A stretch of DNA of 64,000 bases from Galerina marginata (lineage: Eukaryota; Basidiomycota; Agaricomycetes; Agaricales; Galerinaceae): the NCBI GenBank assembly GCA_023014335.1, contig JAECYW010000002.1, positions 2,480,001-2,544,000 of the forward strand. Reading direction: 5' to 3'. The position numbers and the translations under genes are program-made. The notes below the pieces were generated by a model. The model did no database searches and was not told where the DNA came from. It saw only the letters and a list, made by a program, of their open reading frames with translations. Positions 9,837 through 23,096 of the stretch are shown one piece after another. How positions within the stretch are numbered: the first letter of the stretch is position 1; every line of letters begins with the position of its first letter.

Positions 9837-12800
9837 TTACGTTCCCAATTCACCTTTGAATGCCGGGAAACTGGCGACGAAGGATTGCGAGAATGCAAGA
9901 CGTTGCAGAATCATACCACTAACATGACTAGCGCGATTCCGGCGCAAGTCCTGAGCCAGGCGGCGAGCCATAGCGGCGCTGGATTGACCCAATACCGGAC
10001 AGTCATCGCCAGAAACAGTGGCAGATCTCATCGCCCATTCCAAGTGAACAGCTGCATTGAGAACCGAGGAAATGATTGCAACTAGAAGTTCCATGGTCAT
10101 GGTTTGTTCAGGAGGTTGTTGTAGGTCGGCGGCGACAATGAGGGAAGGCAGAACAATGTGCAAGAAAATGGGGAGAATCGGGGGTGTGTTTGAGTCTTGA
10201 GGTATCGTAAGGACAAAGGTCGCAATCCGCCGACATGCCTCCAGCTCTGCCAAGCTCGCAGAAGCCACTAGCTCTGTCCAAAAAAGCTGCAAAAACTTGA
10301 TCGGTGACAGGGTCTTTAGGCATCTTCTGACATCCAAAAATGGAGGTTTGTGTGATCGAGCCATGCTGAAGGCTCTTTGAATGGCTTGTTGGACTTCCTG
10401 GTACCATATCTGTCCGACCGGCAAACTGGTGGCAATGGAATCTGAGGTAATCGCAATCAGAAACGATAATAGGGATCATCAAGGCACCAAGTTCTGGACG
10501 TGTAGCAGGCCAACTTACCACCGCCACCTTTAATGCCGATTGCATCTACGAGTGCCTGCCGTACAGCGGGGATGTTGAATGAATTGGAAGGCGCAGCTGG
10601 TGGTGATCGTTTCCTTTCGGAAATCAACACCGTGATTTGAGGGCTGCACAGTGCTAGGACAGATTTTGGACACGACGGAGACAAAATAAGCGACTGAACA
10701 ATCTCGTAATAGATGGGTGCAGCGAATCTAATAGGCTTTCAGTAACGTTTCGTCGGGGTGTAGTCACCAAAATGTGTCTTACTGCCTCTGTTGCTGATTC
10801 TGAATTTCCCTGATAAGGGCTTTGATAACACCAACCAAAGTCCAGTTTAGCAGTGGTCCTGTAAAGTACGAGACGCCGTTTATCAAGGTCTCTTTGTTGA
10901 TTTTGTTATTCAAAGAGACCGAGATGGCCTGCGTAAATAAGACAGGCGCGATTCGAAGGAGTACTTTCGGTTTTGTTGACCTCAAGCAAAAATAAATATA
11001 TTCTGCTGTCGTGACACTTACGGAGAAAAAAAAACTCACCGGAGAATATTGTCCTCGATGCCTTCAATGCTGGTGTCAAAAAGTGCCTTAAACCAAGCAT
11101 TCAATGATACGAAATCCTCCTGGGTTCTGTCCACTAAACGAAGCATCACATCTGTATTCATGAGATAGCTCGGAGACAACGTCCTGTTGTTCTTTGTAAT
11201 TTCCTTATTTTCAAACTAAGAATAGACGGCTGGAATGTTACGACGGAAGACAAAATGATTATAAATTGAGTTGACCTTGAACCTTGTAATGGTGTATTGC
11301 AGGAATAGGAAAACATCGCCAAGGTGGCTGACAGCCGTCTGCGGATCACCTAAACTATTCTGAGTCCTAGGAGCGCGAAAAGAGACGGCGTTCAAACTCG
11401 TACCGACAGTCTCGCAATCGTAATCCTCCAGGAAGACCAGAGAGTAGAATATGAGGTCCTTGATTGGCTCGTGAAGTGACACGATATCCAACGCATGTTC
11501 ATGGGTATGCAAAAATTTACACAACTGACCAAAGGCATCAACATCCAGGGTGGTAGCTAGACCCGAAAAACGCTAACGGAGAAGAATAAGTGATAGGTAG
11601 AGACAAGGATAGCATGGAGTTCCTCACCTTGAGAACGAAACTTGCAAATATGTTATGACTGCCAGGGTCCTTCCAGATCCGGTCATTCCAGATTTGAGCT
11701 TCACCGTCGCTCACAATGTCTTGGGGTAATTTCAACTCCATGAAGGCCTTCCGAGATCATTGATATTAATGGTATTAGTAGTCAGTAGCAAAGCATTCTT
11801 ACAGCCAGATCAAGTCCATTATCAGTAGCTTCTACATGCCACTTTGGTGGGCCTTCGTTGGAGACCATGGGATCAAGCTGCGAGGCAATCTGTTGGGACA
11901 AAAGATTGTGCTTCACCAGTTGCTGCAAAAATTCACGAGAAAATGAACGGGAACTGCTTCTCACTGTTAAATCGTAGATCGAACCAATTATTTTCAGATG
12001 TACCCACATTTCTTCCTCTGGTGGAGTGTCAGACGCGGCGTCTCGTGCAATCGCCTGGTCACCTTGGACAATAATGTCAGGACGTCGGTAAACGGCTGAC
12101 AGACCTCCTTGGAGTGCACCACTCTACTCGTACAGTGAGCTGACTAGCATCAAGTAGAAAAAATGGCTGGAAATACATACAAGGTCTGCCTTCGTTGAGT
12201 TATCAGCATTGACCACCTCCGCAAACGACGTAAGAAGAGTAGGAAGCTATGAAGCAGCCTGAGCTCAACTCAAAATAGTTAATTACTCAAGGGAAAACTC
12301 ACGCGACCAACTATGAAAGCCTTCCATAACCTCGACCTGTGGCCACTTTGAGACAGACATGTGAAAGCAGACAATAACAGCTGGGTATAATAAACGGTTG
12401 GCGACCAGGAAGACCAGCGGAAGCCTGCAACGAGCAGCGCCACCGTATTCTTGATGTCGCCCGCGCCAAATTCATGTGCCCTGTACGTAAGCTCCATGCG
12501 GGACAAGTCAGTCAAAATGAAATTATCTTCCAGCGGGAGAAGTCTGTTACCATAAAGTTCAGTAAGAGTCCCAAAGTTATTACATCTGTGTCAGAACTAG
12601 GGCCCAATATATCACCCTTGCCCAATGTAAACTGTATGGTGTGCATCATCTGTGCCTCCCGGGCAGCTTTCACGTCGTCTCCGATTAGAAGGGAGAGGGA
12701 CAGAACGAAGGTATCTAGGACATGTCGGACGTCCGATCTCAGGGAGTAATTTGTCAAAAGGTCGTTCACGTCGCTAAAATGCAGCATTGCCTGTGAAGTT

Positions 12801-13461
12801 GAGACTTGCGACAAATCAGAGACACAGGAGAGAAGAAGGATAACTAGTTCCGACACGGATCGCGTGAGTTGATGGAACTGTGAGCTGGGGAGAGTGAGCG
12901 ATGTCCGGAGCAGTGCGAGCGCGTCGTGCACTGTTCCTAAAACCACGGTTGGAGACTCATTAAATGGAACTACGGAACCAATGGGTGGTTGTCCAGACGG
13001 GTAGTGTGCATCGAGAGCAAGTCGACAAAGGGTATCCAGTGTCGCTGGTATATGTAGGTCTGATGAACGAGCGGCTTGCAGGAAAGTTGAAACGAACGTT
13101 GAAACAGGCAATATCCCGTCCTGGATTGCGGCTTTCAGATAGTCTTGTAACCCTGGATCTCCTGGGTATGAGCGATAAAGCACGAGGACGGAGTCTGCCA
13201 GGAAAAAGAAGAGCATGAATACAATAATAAGAATCCGACGAAATTGGATCGAGCACACACTACTGAGACTGCTTGCAACTTCACCCGTCCCTTCCAGCTG
13301 GATTGTTGGTAGTTTTGCTATCAGAAGCTTGCATAACCCAAGCCACTGAAATTTTTCTCCGAGTTGAGTTGGATGCGAATGGTGAGTAATGCGTCATAAA
13401 TCACCTTCGTTGCGGAGATGCCACTTTGAAAAGAATTCCGCGTTAAATCCTTCAGATCCAT
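9837..13461 (-). CDS. MED5: Mediator of RNA polymerase II transcription subunit 5
   Basis: Tail-module subunit of Mediator (yeast Nut1), linking activators to Pol II in the nucleus. ATG 13459-13461 gives MDLKDLTRNSFQSG; after the first intron KFQWLGLCKLLIAKLP. The best-conserved block is SVLVLYRSYPGDPGLQDYLK followed by DGILPVSTFVSTFLQAARS and ESPTVVLGTVHDALALLRT. Further blocks: YYTQLLLSAFTCLSQSGHRS, WVHLKIIGSIYDLTVRSSSR, SFVLKRFSGLATTLDVDAFG, YFTGPLLNWTLVGVIKALI and a C-terminal FLDVRRCLKTLSPIKFLQLF. About a dozen introns, product near 1,000 residues. No frame break in 3.6 kb, unlike several neighbours. Identification rests on remembered similarity of the N-terminal third to basidiomycete Med5. 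Confidence 0.82.
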
Positions 13462-14114
13462 CTTCGATGTAACACAGAAACAGCCGGCCTCGTCAGAGAT
13501 TCAGAGAGTACTAATTGAGGGTAAGAAGCAAAAAAGATGGCAACCTGCAGGAAATACGTACAAACGCACTGGGTCGGAAGGCGTTTCAGGTTGCCGACGC
13601 GATATTCAAGTATCTCCAACGACGCAATTTTGAAATTGTATTCGTGAGTTATCGTTACAGAGAGGCAAGGATCTGTCCTCGCGGTGGAAGGAAGGTTTCC
13701 GGCGTGTTTTGAAGTTCAAACGTTCGAAAGTCGTAATCCAGTCGAATCTGAACGTTCAAGTTGAAGGCCTTCCCAATTTAGCCACCCGCCCTGATTACGT
13801 ACGCAGCGCGTCTATTTTTAAATCTTATAGGAGTCCATCCACTTGTCATGTCAATCTGAAAGAACCCAAAAAATGGCAGTGGGCGACTTGTGTGTGGCTT
13901 TAAAAATGAAAAACAGTGCTACTTATACGTATCTCCCATTTTCAGCAATGCACCATAAACTGGGCAATGCAGATAGTACCTGGAGACAAAATCTATCGAC
14001 TCTACCAGCTCGGAGATTCGAAAAGCTGCTGAAAATTTCTAGCTAGTTCAAGAATAGGTTCGTATTCCAAACACTACACGCACGCGAGTTTGGTTTTGAG
14101 GTCATCAACATGCG
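13462..14114. other. Gene-free stretch upstream of MED5
   Basis: About 650 bp between the MED5 start and the stop of the next minus-strand gene. Open frames of 60-67 codons occur but show no motif, conserved start or intron pattern. Confidence 0.5.
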
Positions 14115-15096
14115 CTACTCTGGCCTCTGTCTACTGTTTATTTCATCGCGCAACTTCACGAACTGGTAATATGCCTGAATTTCAGCCGGAGTCGCAGAAA
14201 CAAGACGCAAGTACATACCTTCTGCTCTTCTGCAAGAGTACGGAGATTGAGTCTCCTCGTGTTGTTTTCCATGTGGACCAGCAGCGTCTGAAGTCAAGAT
14301 TAGAACGGCTGGGTGGACGGAAATGAATGACAAGTGCTAACTCGGATTGACTTGCTGGTGAGGCCGCGGTATGATCCAACGCGTTCAAGGTTCGCTGGCG
14401 TGGCCCCAATTAGGTCAAACTGCTCACGCAAGTAAGTAATATATTGTTCTAGACATTCAAGGTAATGCCGTTTTTTTTCGTGCGACGATATTGTGTCCCT
14501 GGTCACTAGAGTCAACATAAGGCATGTGGTCATGTAGGGTCAAGCGCTTACGGGTCGGTCGGGATGAAGCCGATACTCTTGGCCATGGCACGCCGACGAG
14601 CCTTACTAGCAGACTCTGAGCGGACATCGGAGCCAAATTCGTCGCTCGTTGCAGGCAAACCTTTAGCCGCCAATTCAGCAAGCAGTTCACTTGGAGTGGG
14701 GAAGGTTGGTTGCAGGGATTCGGTGGAACAGTAATCTAGATTAATGTCAGACTCTTGTGGTTCGCAAATCTCCGTGTATCCGGGACTCTGCAGTTGTTGT
14801 CCGCAATAATACATGTCGGGGTTTTGATTGCCATAGGACAATTCCATCTGCGCTTGAAGGAGAGATACATGATGCATTGCCGATGGCACAGGCGCATGGA
14901 GAGGTAGCGGAGAGGCAGGAATATTTTGGGGTTGACCGCCGTAAGATTGGGAATACTAATAAGAGTGTCAGCGAAAAACCGACAAGAAAAAAAAGGTTAC
15001 TACATGGACGAAGTCTCCTGGGACGGAGACCACGGGGAGACTGTTCAGGTCGACGAGGTAGTCAAAATGGAGGTTCTGAGGTATATAGTTATCCAT
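14115..15096 (-). CDS. Unnamed conserved basidiomycete protein A, bZIP-like core (paralog of 15750-16678)
   Basis: ATG 15094-15096; 260 residues in five exons. N-terminal half is Gln/Pro/Tyr/Ser-rich and looks disordered. A basic patch (SKARRRAMAK) precedes a core encoded by one 52-codon exon (residues 167-218) that contains HEKKRHYLECLEQYITYLRE, with Leu/Ile at seven-residue steps, then ATPANLERVGSYRGLTSKSI. Next comes a 23-codon exon (TLLVHMENNTRRLNLRTL...) and a 19-codon tail ending RDEINSRQRPE. The intron before the core is phase 2, the two after it phase 0. The same block lengths and phases occur in the divergent neighbour, with 15 of 52 core residues identical and no gap, so the two are duplicates. 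A nuclear DNA-binding or dimerising role is inferred from the basic patch plus short zipper; no named family was recognised. Confidence 0.75.
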
Positions 15097-15749
15097 AGAT
15101 AAGACGATGACGGAAAGTGAGAGGTGGTGGAATTTTGTGGAGGTATATAAAGGGCGACGGCTGAGATGTCGATCTTGACAGACATCTGGAAAAGGCTAGT
15201 GAGTTGCTTGATTGAACATAGTTCCCGCTCCCAATTTAAGCGCATTTGAGTTGATTGTGCAGAGAGAGCGGAAATCCCACGGTTCCAGCGCAAGAAGTGG
15301 AGGGCAAGATCTGGAGAAGAGGACTCTTGTCGAAGCGCTCGTGTGCCTTTTTCCCTTTTTTGGAAGGTCTACCGATCTAGACCTGGATCTCACCCTGTTG
15401 TTTGCTCAAGTCTCTGTCTTAAACAAAGGCGGGGAATCGAGCTACAGCTCTCTGCGACACAAGTCCCCACCAATGCCGTCCGCTGCATTGTCCGAATGTC
15501 TAGACCTCTGGCCATTTTTGAGAGGTGCTATTTCTACACGAGATCCTTCGTGCAATCTGAGCGCGGATCGAGCGAGTGACAGCGATACGTACACGAATCT
15601 CCCTGTCTCCACACAGATCTCTGCTAATATACTGCCCAACTCGTCTTGTTCTTCCAAGAACCCCGAAACTTCTTGCAAAATCGCCGGTTTCACCGAGTCT
15701 ATATCTACACGATTTCTCGTTGCTCGCCTCGTAACTCACCACCCACACC
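15097..15749. promoter_or_regulatory. Shared divergent promoter region of the paralog pair
   Basis: 653 bp between head-to-head start codons of proteins A and B. The half next to B is pyrimidine-rich on the + strand. Several overlapping open frames occur on both strands but their codon make-up is unremarkable and they lack intron signals. Co-regulation of the pair is plausible, not shown. Confidence 0.45.
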
Positions 15750-16678
15750 ATGCCTTCCCAACTTCAGGTCCAGCACTACTACTACAACACTCCGTATCCC
15801 TCCTCTGTCCCCTCAATGGATTTTCAATATTCTCAAATTCCCTCTCCGAGTTCCAGCCAGTACAGCGACTCTAGCCAGTACGGTGGCGGTTCACCTTCGC
15901 TACCTTTCAGCATCTCGAACACAACCATTATTCCAGGCTATCAGCCGTACCACCAGAGTCAACTCCCGACGTATTCTTGCCCCGTTATCTCTCGTGATCC
16001 TGCCCCACGTCTCTCAAAACCTCGTCCTGTCAAACATGTCGCGCCATCCAAGAAAATTCAGATCGCCCATCCGTACGCCCGTCTCTTTGCGAAAAAAGAT
16101 GAAGTCAAGCGTCGAAAAATCTGGAATCACGCGTTGGAGAAGTTTATATTTTCTCCATATGAATTGTGGGTCCTCTCACGCGTTCCAATGTTCGTTGTCG
16201 CTTCATTAGATTTCATCTCCATAGATCAACGGTCGGCGCACCACAACGACGCGCCGTCTACATTACCAGCCTAGAGGCCTATATCGACCGACTCCACGCG
16301 CAGCTATTCGAGTAAGCAGTTTGCATACCATGTTTACCCCCCGAAATCTGACCGCGAGGGTTTAGTTTGGGTTTCTGGCCTGTTGACCTCGCAGACCTCG
16401 AACCATTCATGGGGTTGAATTCCAAGACGGCAAAAGTATGTTGCAATTCATTCCATCCGATTGTCACACGGATAGCTAATCCTTCCCCTTCGTTCCCTTC
16501 TCGAAGAGCATGGTCGCTGGGCTCCAGCATGACGCTTCCATCTCCAAACTAAAACTCCTCGAACTCGAACGAGCGGTAAGTTACCCATCTAATCCAAAAA
16601 GTCTAAATTGAGCTCACGCGCCATTTTAAGAACGAGGATTTGCAAAAGATCCTTTCGAATCTTCCTCCGGAAACCTGA
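15750..16678 (+). CDS. Unnamed conserved basidiomycete protein B, bZIP-like core (paralog of 14115-15096)
   Basis: ATG 15750; 229 residues. Residues 1-80 are Tyr/Ser/Gln/Pro-rich and prion-like in composition (QVQHYYYNTPYPSS, SQYSDSSQYGGGS). A basic segment follows (SKPRPVKHVAPSKK, AKKDEVKRRKIWNHALEK), then FSPYEL. The core (residues 140-191) reads STVGAPQRRAVYITSLEAYI then DRLHAQLFDLGFWPV, with Leu-x6-Leu-x6-Leu spacing, and closes with EPFMGLNSKTAK. A 23-codon exon (SMVAGLQHDASISKLKLLEL...) and a 15-codon tail end at TGA 16676-16678. Phase 2 and phase 0 introns bound the core exactly as in protein A; B has one extra intron inside the core (after LF). Family members exist in many mushrooms as hypothetical proteins to my knowledge. 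A DNA-binding role is inference. Confidence 0.78.
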
Positions 16679-16888
16679 GCCACACTTCGCAGCCATGCAG
16701 CAAATTTGAGCGGTACCGGTTTATGTTTCATGGGTCCTCCTTTGTTCCATTTCATTTTGTTCGTTTCTTGTGGAAAAAAGTTATATCTTGATACATGACA
16801 TGTTAATTTACGTACTTACTTACGGGTTACAATACCTAAATTCAATTTATTCTTCAGTGTGCTGAGGTCTTCTTTAGACCTTTAGACT
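16679..16888. other. 3' region of protein B
   Basis: AT-rich stretch with 3' UTR character (TTTCATTTTGTTCG, repeated TTACTTAC). No gene seen. Confidence 0.4.
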
Positions 16889-17245
16889 TCCCCATATCCG
16901 TGTCTCACGCCAGATCGCGATGAATATTGTGCGGCAGTAACATCTACAACTTTGGACTTGCCTCATGGCGTTGAAGAAAATCTTGACCGACGTATTAGGC
17001 AACAGAGAATAGGCCGGCACCCCATTAGCACATATACCCGATCACAATTGTACAGTGTTACTCAGCGGCAGCAAAATGTTGCAAAAAAGGCTCTGAATCG
17101 TCTGGTCACACGGGAGACTAACCATCCATCCTCATCTCTTACGGATGAGGACCGAGAAGCCAACATCGTTATTGGCAAAGCAGATGTCGAAAGAAGAAGA
17201 GAAGTTAGAAATAAGGCATTGACTGACGAGATGATCGAAAGATGA
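16889..17245 (+). pseudogene. Possible coding remnant of about 115 codons
   Basis: An open frame begins just after a TTTAG acceptor-like site and ends at TGA 17243-17245. It reads PDRDEYCAAVTSTTLDLPHG, then NLDRRIRQQRIGRHPISTY, QNVAKKALNRLVTRETNH and DVERRREVRNKALTDEMIER. Composition is strongly charged and amphipathic, as in a real helical protein, and there is no ATG at its 5' end. No upstream exon, promoter or known family could be found. It may be the last exon of a lost gene or a fragment of an element; it could also be chance. Confidence 0.25.
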
Positions 17246-17428
17246 AGTCACTCATTCTATCATCAGCCCCTTGTTGATGGCGGGGATGAAGAACGTGGGG
17301 TTATGCCTAACAGTCGAGAAAGGTTGGGTTATTATCATATCAAACAATGTAACAGTAGTCCGAAATTTACACCTATCATGCAGAGATCAGTTGTCAACTC
17401 CCTTGATAAGGAGTACAAGCATACATGT

Positions 17429-18207
17429 CTATAGGACTTCGTCATCTTTGGCTTCGAATTTGTGTTTGATCTTGCCAGCCACCTCCGTCATTCCCTTACC
17501 ACTTCCAGTGACACCAACTGAGTGAACGAACCAACAGTTAGTATAATCTATAGTCGGACGATAAATGCATACCTTTTCCGAGAGGGTTATCTGGTGTCTT
17601 GAATATACTTGTCCCCGAAACTCCGGCGATATGCACGCCTTTCTTCTCAGATTTCTTCGCGAACTTCTGCCATGTTGCTTGTTTGGCCATCTGCTCCTTC
17701 GCTTTGGCTGCTTTGACCTCCAGCTTCTTCTCAGTTCTTTTTCTTCTTTTTCTCCTTCTCTTCCTCCTCCACCTTGGACAGCTTTCGTTTGTTCGCAGAC
17801 GGGGCAGTCGTATTCGCATAGTTCGGTGGTAGGGGTTTAACCTCGTTGGCTTTCACCAGCTCCGTTGTATTATAACCCTTGAATACGATGCTATAGACAC
17901 GATTCTCCGCCGCTCCTCCGATAGACGTGATGCGGGCAGGGTACCAAGCGCCATCCCCAGAGTACTTGGCCAAACATTCGTCTCCCGCAGACCATGCATG
18001 ACTCGGTGTAGCTGTTGAATTTTTGCGGCTCTCTGCTTTGGAGGAGGAGGCTGCCTCTGCTTGTGCAATCGCCGCTTGTGAGAGCTCTATCAGCTCCTTC
18101 AGTTCGTCTCGTAGTGAGGAAAGCTCGGTGTTGGTAGGGTCGGCTGAGAGAGCCAACTCGACTTGCGAGAGCTGTACTTGATATGTCTCGAGATCTGTTC
18201 TATCCAT
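17429..18207 (-). CDS. SPF30: SPF30/SMNDC1-type Tudor-domain splicing factor
   Basis: ATG 18205-18207 gives MDRTDLETYQVQLSQVELAL and a helical N-terminus. The Tudor domain follows: WSAGDECLAKYSGDGAWYP, ARITSIGGAAENRVYSIVFK, GYNTTELVKANEVKPLPPNY; its aromatic cage binds symmetric dimethyl-arginine on Sm proteins during tri-snRNP entry. Then a Lys/Glu-rich nuclear-localisation stretch, KKLEVKAAKAKEQMAKQATW and the conserved signature GVHIAGVSGTSIFKTPDNPL, ending VAGKIKHKFEAKDDEVL. A +1 frame break at 17731-17737 (within KKKK/EKK) creates a premature TGA; removing one A restores the family reading. Stop at 17429-17431. Confidence 0.87.
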
Positions 18208-18490
18208 CACGGCAAGAAATAAGATAGGAAGCAGAGGAAAGCTTGAAGGAGTGTTGAGGGTGTTGCAGGCAAGGAGTTGAATGGTAAGTGCAAGATGCGC
18301 CCTCATTACCGTTTTGATCTACGTGGGAATATCTGAGGTTGCGGGCCGACATCGACATTCGCTGCCCAGATTGATACAAAAACTATACAAAGATAGGTCA
18401 CTCCTCCGAATCTAAATACTGGGAAGAAAAATGTTTATACAGGCAGGAACCGGGAAAATAGATTCGGAAAAATAGATACAGGCAAAGAAC

Positions 18491-20357
<1,867 letters not shown>

Positions 20358-20535
20358 GTTGGCCTATATTCAAAGACTGGGATATCGAGGAGATGGGTGA
20401 GCTAAAGCAAAAAGTGATCGGGCGTGTTACCGAATTAGAAACCATCCGAATTACCAAAGTCGGATTCTCTCTTCCTCACTTCGATGCCTTCCTGTTCAAA
20501 TTCTCTGTAATCTGATCTTGAACCTTGGACTCACT

Positions 20536-21482
20536 ATGCCCGCGTCAAGGGCAGTGAAACTTGCCAACAAGGTAGCACCGTATGGTCATCAGCTACATAT
20601 TAACGCGTCTGTTCATGGTTGACGCGTCCAGGCTTCCTCAGCACGTCTTGCTAGTTTGGTTAGTAGTACTTACGAACTCCCTTCGATGCAAGTAAAACCT
20701 TGAATTTATACTATCGTCTCACTCATCTCTGGTTCCAGCACGCTCCGCGTTCAGGTGCTGCATTCAAACGATCTCAAACAAAATCAACGGGACTCAATAT
20801 GGGCGATCTTCGAAGCAAATATGTACGAGCTGTAAGTGGAGGCCCTTCTTCTCCAACACAACCAATTGATCTATACTTGTTTTAGGTACAAAAACTCATC
20901 TTTTGGCTGGGATCCAGTCGCTAAACGGAAAGAGTTGTTCAATTCTCTATCTCGATTCATTCTATTATACCCAACCGATACCAGCACACTCGAGGCTTTC
21001 ACGATGTTTCGCTTCGAGGACGAGGAAGACGAAGATGTAATCTATTGGTACGTTTCTCGAAGAGCCAGATTCTCTAGTCTTGACCTTGAGTATTTTCAGT
21101 TACGATCTTCAGGTAACAGCCTTTTTTCAAGGCATGGGGTTAGGAAAGAAAATGTTGTCTGAACTTGGAAAACTTGGCCAAACATTCCACATGGAAAAGG
21201 TTATGCTCACTGTACTCAAAGGTTTGTCGCGACGATTCAATCGCCTTGCTTGCTTTGAGTGATTTCTACTCCCATGAAGGAAACATGAAGGCAGCACTGT
21301 TCTATAAGGCCACTGGGTATGTGCCGACCTTTTATTTTTGAAAATATGTGCTGAAGTTATATCCTCACAATAGATTCAGCATGGACCCTTCGTCGCCTGA
21401 CTACCTCGAGAGTGACGATGAATTTGAGGGCGATGAAATTTCAGAGGAAGTTGACTATGAAATTTTGTCGAAAAAGATTTAA
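20536..21482 (+). CDS. NAA40: N-alpha-acetyltransferase 40 (NatD, histone H4/H2A)
   Basis: Acetylates the N-terminal serine of histones H4 and H2A. ATG 20536 starts MPASRAVKLANK. The diagnostic segments are KNSSFGWDPVAKRKELFN, YPTDTSTLEAFTMFRFEDEE, DEDVIYCYDLQVTAFFQGMG, GLGKKMLSELGKLGQTFHME and KVMLTVLK; QGMGLGKK is the acetyl-CoA pyrophosphate loop. C-terminus: ALFYKATGFSMDPSSPDYLE then acidic residues and VDYEILSKKI, the usual NatD end. Introns are 45-65 bp; the one at 21049 joins TG|T to restore YCYD. No frame break. Confidence 0.93.
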
Positions 21483-21749
21483 TACGCCATTGAATGCTCC
21501 TTGAAAGGTATAAATGGATTTGTATATCATACCATTCATATTAGTACACACTGTTAAGCATAAACGAGTTGAAAGTAATGTGGTAGCCTTTGCTTCACCG
21601 AGCACTTAGGGGTTTTGTATTTGGTGTTGATTGTCTGCGGCTTTGCAAGCAGAGTCCGGGTGTGGGCAGCAACAACTTCAACTTCAAAGTGCTTTACAAC
21701 TTCGTCTACACTGACCGAGCCTTTTTGCTTGGTACAAGCCCCTTCTTTT

Positions 21750-22195
21750 ATGTTGTCCTCATCGGCCGTGGCGCGCGGTCTCCGCATTGGCTCGTCTCGC
21801 CTGCAATGCAAACGATTTGCGTCTCATGAGGCACCGCAATACAACGAACCTTCCGGTTGGCTTTTTGGAGAGAAGGCAAGAGCGATTTGGCATAAATGCT
21901 AACATAACTAACAAAATTATGTATTACCAGCCTCCACCTCCAGGGCAGAAAAGAGTGAAAGAAGATTGGGAAAATGCGTGGTATATTGGGATGTTCGGAA
22001 CAATGGCTTTCGCCTCAGTTATGCTCTACTACAAGCCTGACACAAGGTGCGTGAGCAACCGTAATTCTCATAAACTTAACATTAATCTCCATGCAAAACA
22101 GTGTGCAGTCATGGGCCCTCCAGGAGGCGAAAGAAAGGATGGAAGCTCGCGGCGAGAAATACCAATACGAATCCCAGTCACCACCGTCATCTTGA
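21750..22195 (+). CDS. NADH:ubiquinone oxidoreductase ESSS subunit (NDUFB11 homolog)
   Basis: Accessory single-pass subunit of the membrane arm of mitochondrial complex I. ATG 21750 opens a mitochondrial presequence (MLSSSAVARGLRIGSSRLQC). After FGEK comes PPPPGQKRVKEDWENAWYIG, the family signature, then the membrane helix GMFGTMAFASVMLYY and KPDT. The last exon reads SVQSWALQEAKERMEARGEK. About 107 residues. The first intron (21876-21930) has a GC donor: AAG|GCAAGA with branch site CTAAC and acceptor CCAG. The second is GT-AG. Tail to tail with the H protein gene. Confidence 0.88.
21876..21930 (+). other. GC-AG intron in the ESSS gene
   Basis: 55 bp intron whose only reading that joins GEK to PPPPGQKR uses donor GCAAGA. 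The exon side ends AAG, and a CTAAC branch motif lies in the intron, as is usual for the minority GC-AG class. Confidence 0.75.
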
Positions 22196-22331
22196 TGTCA
22201 TTTCGGCCATATTTTCCCTAGCTGTGATAAATTCAAGATAAAACCAATTTGATTCACATCCGAGTCTCTATAATGTCTATGGCTATACTCAAAACTGCCC
22301 ATCCTGAAATAAAACCTCAAACGGCGACCAA

Positions 22332-23096
22332 CTACTCTTCATAAGTTTGCTTGTACTCTTCGAAGGTCATCAACTTGTCCATCTAGGGTGTCAGTCAGTG
22401 AATTGCTTCTCGCGGCGGGAACAAGCGCGTTAGCCCACCTCGGATGGATCAGACAGTTTAATTTTGCAAAGCCAGCCTACGCAAGGTCAACCATGCTCGA
22501 AGAATATGTTTTGGAACCCACCTTTCTCTTCAGGAGATTTGTTAAGCAGTCCTGGTTCACTTGACAAGGTTTCGTTGATTTCCTCAACTGTACCGGAAAC
22601 GGGAGCATACTATCCAGATAAAATAAGTCCAAAAGCGCGTGATATTAGATAAATAGCCTACTCACAATGTCTGAGGCAGCCTTCACACTCTCAACGGCTC
22701 CCAGTTGGTCTTGAAATTGTACTCGCGCTTAGGCAGCAATGAAAAAGGCAGCTAGTAATTAGTTCGTACCTCCTTGAGCAAAGGAGCTACCAATTGTGGG
22801 CAGCTCCACGAACACCACATCACCCAGAACCGACTGCGCGTGGTCCGAGATCGAGACTATGCCAACTCCAGTCGCGTCGTCGAAGTTCACGACCTCGTGT
22901 TCGACGGTATATTTTTTCGCTGTACATAGAAGCAGTGAACAACCGCTTGAGAATGACATGATGATGAGTACTTACTGTGAAGTGCTCGGGAATACAGAGC
23001 ACCGACGCGGAAAACCTGGGAAGTCGATGACACTCGCGAACGGTTAGGTGTGAATAGAGCCTTTGAACGGAACGCTGCTCGAAGCCCGGTCTGCAT
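22332..23096 (-). CDS. GCV3: Glycine cleavage system H protein, mitochondrial
   Basis: Lipoyl carrier that shuttles the aminomethyl group between P, T and L proteins in the matrix. ATG 23094-23096 gives a basic presequence (MQTGLRAAFRSKALFTPNRS). Mature part: KKYTVEHEVVNFDDATGVG, IVSISDHAQSVLGDVVFVEL, then GDQLGAVESVKAASDI, where the Lys in ESVKA is the lipoylation site, and YAPVSGTVEEINETLSSEPG. It ends MDKLMTFEEYKQTYEE. Five or so short introns; no frame break. Confidence 0.94.

Noticed and set aside
13515..14046. Three short plus-strand frames upstream of MED5
   Set aside because: All under 70 codons, mutually overlapping, no conserved residues.
17731..17737. Programmed +1 frameshift at AAC-TGA in SPF30, similar in look to antizyme sites
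   Set aside because: Other break sites share no such stop-codon context, and dropping one A gives the ordinary KKxEKK family sequence.
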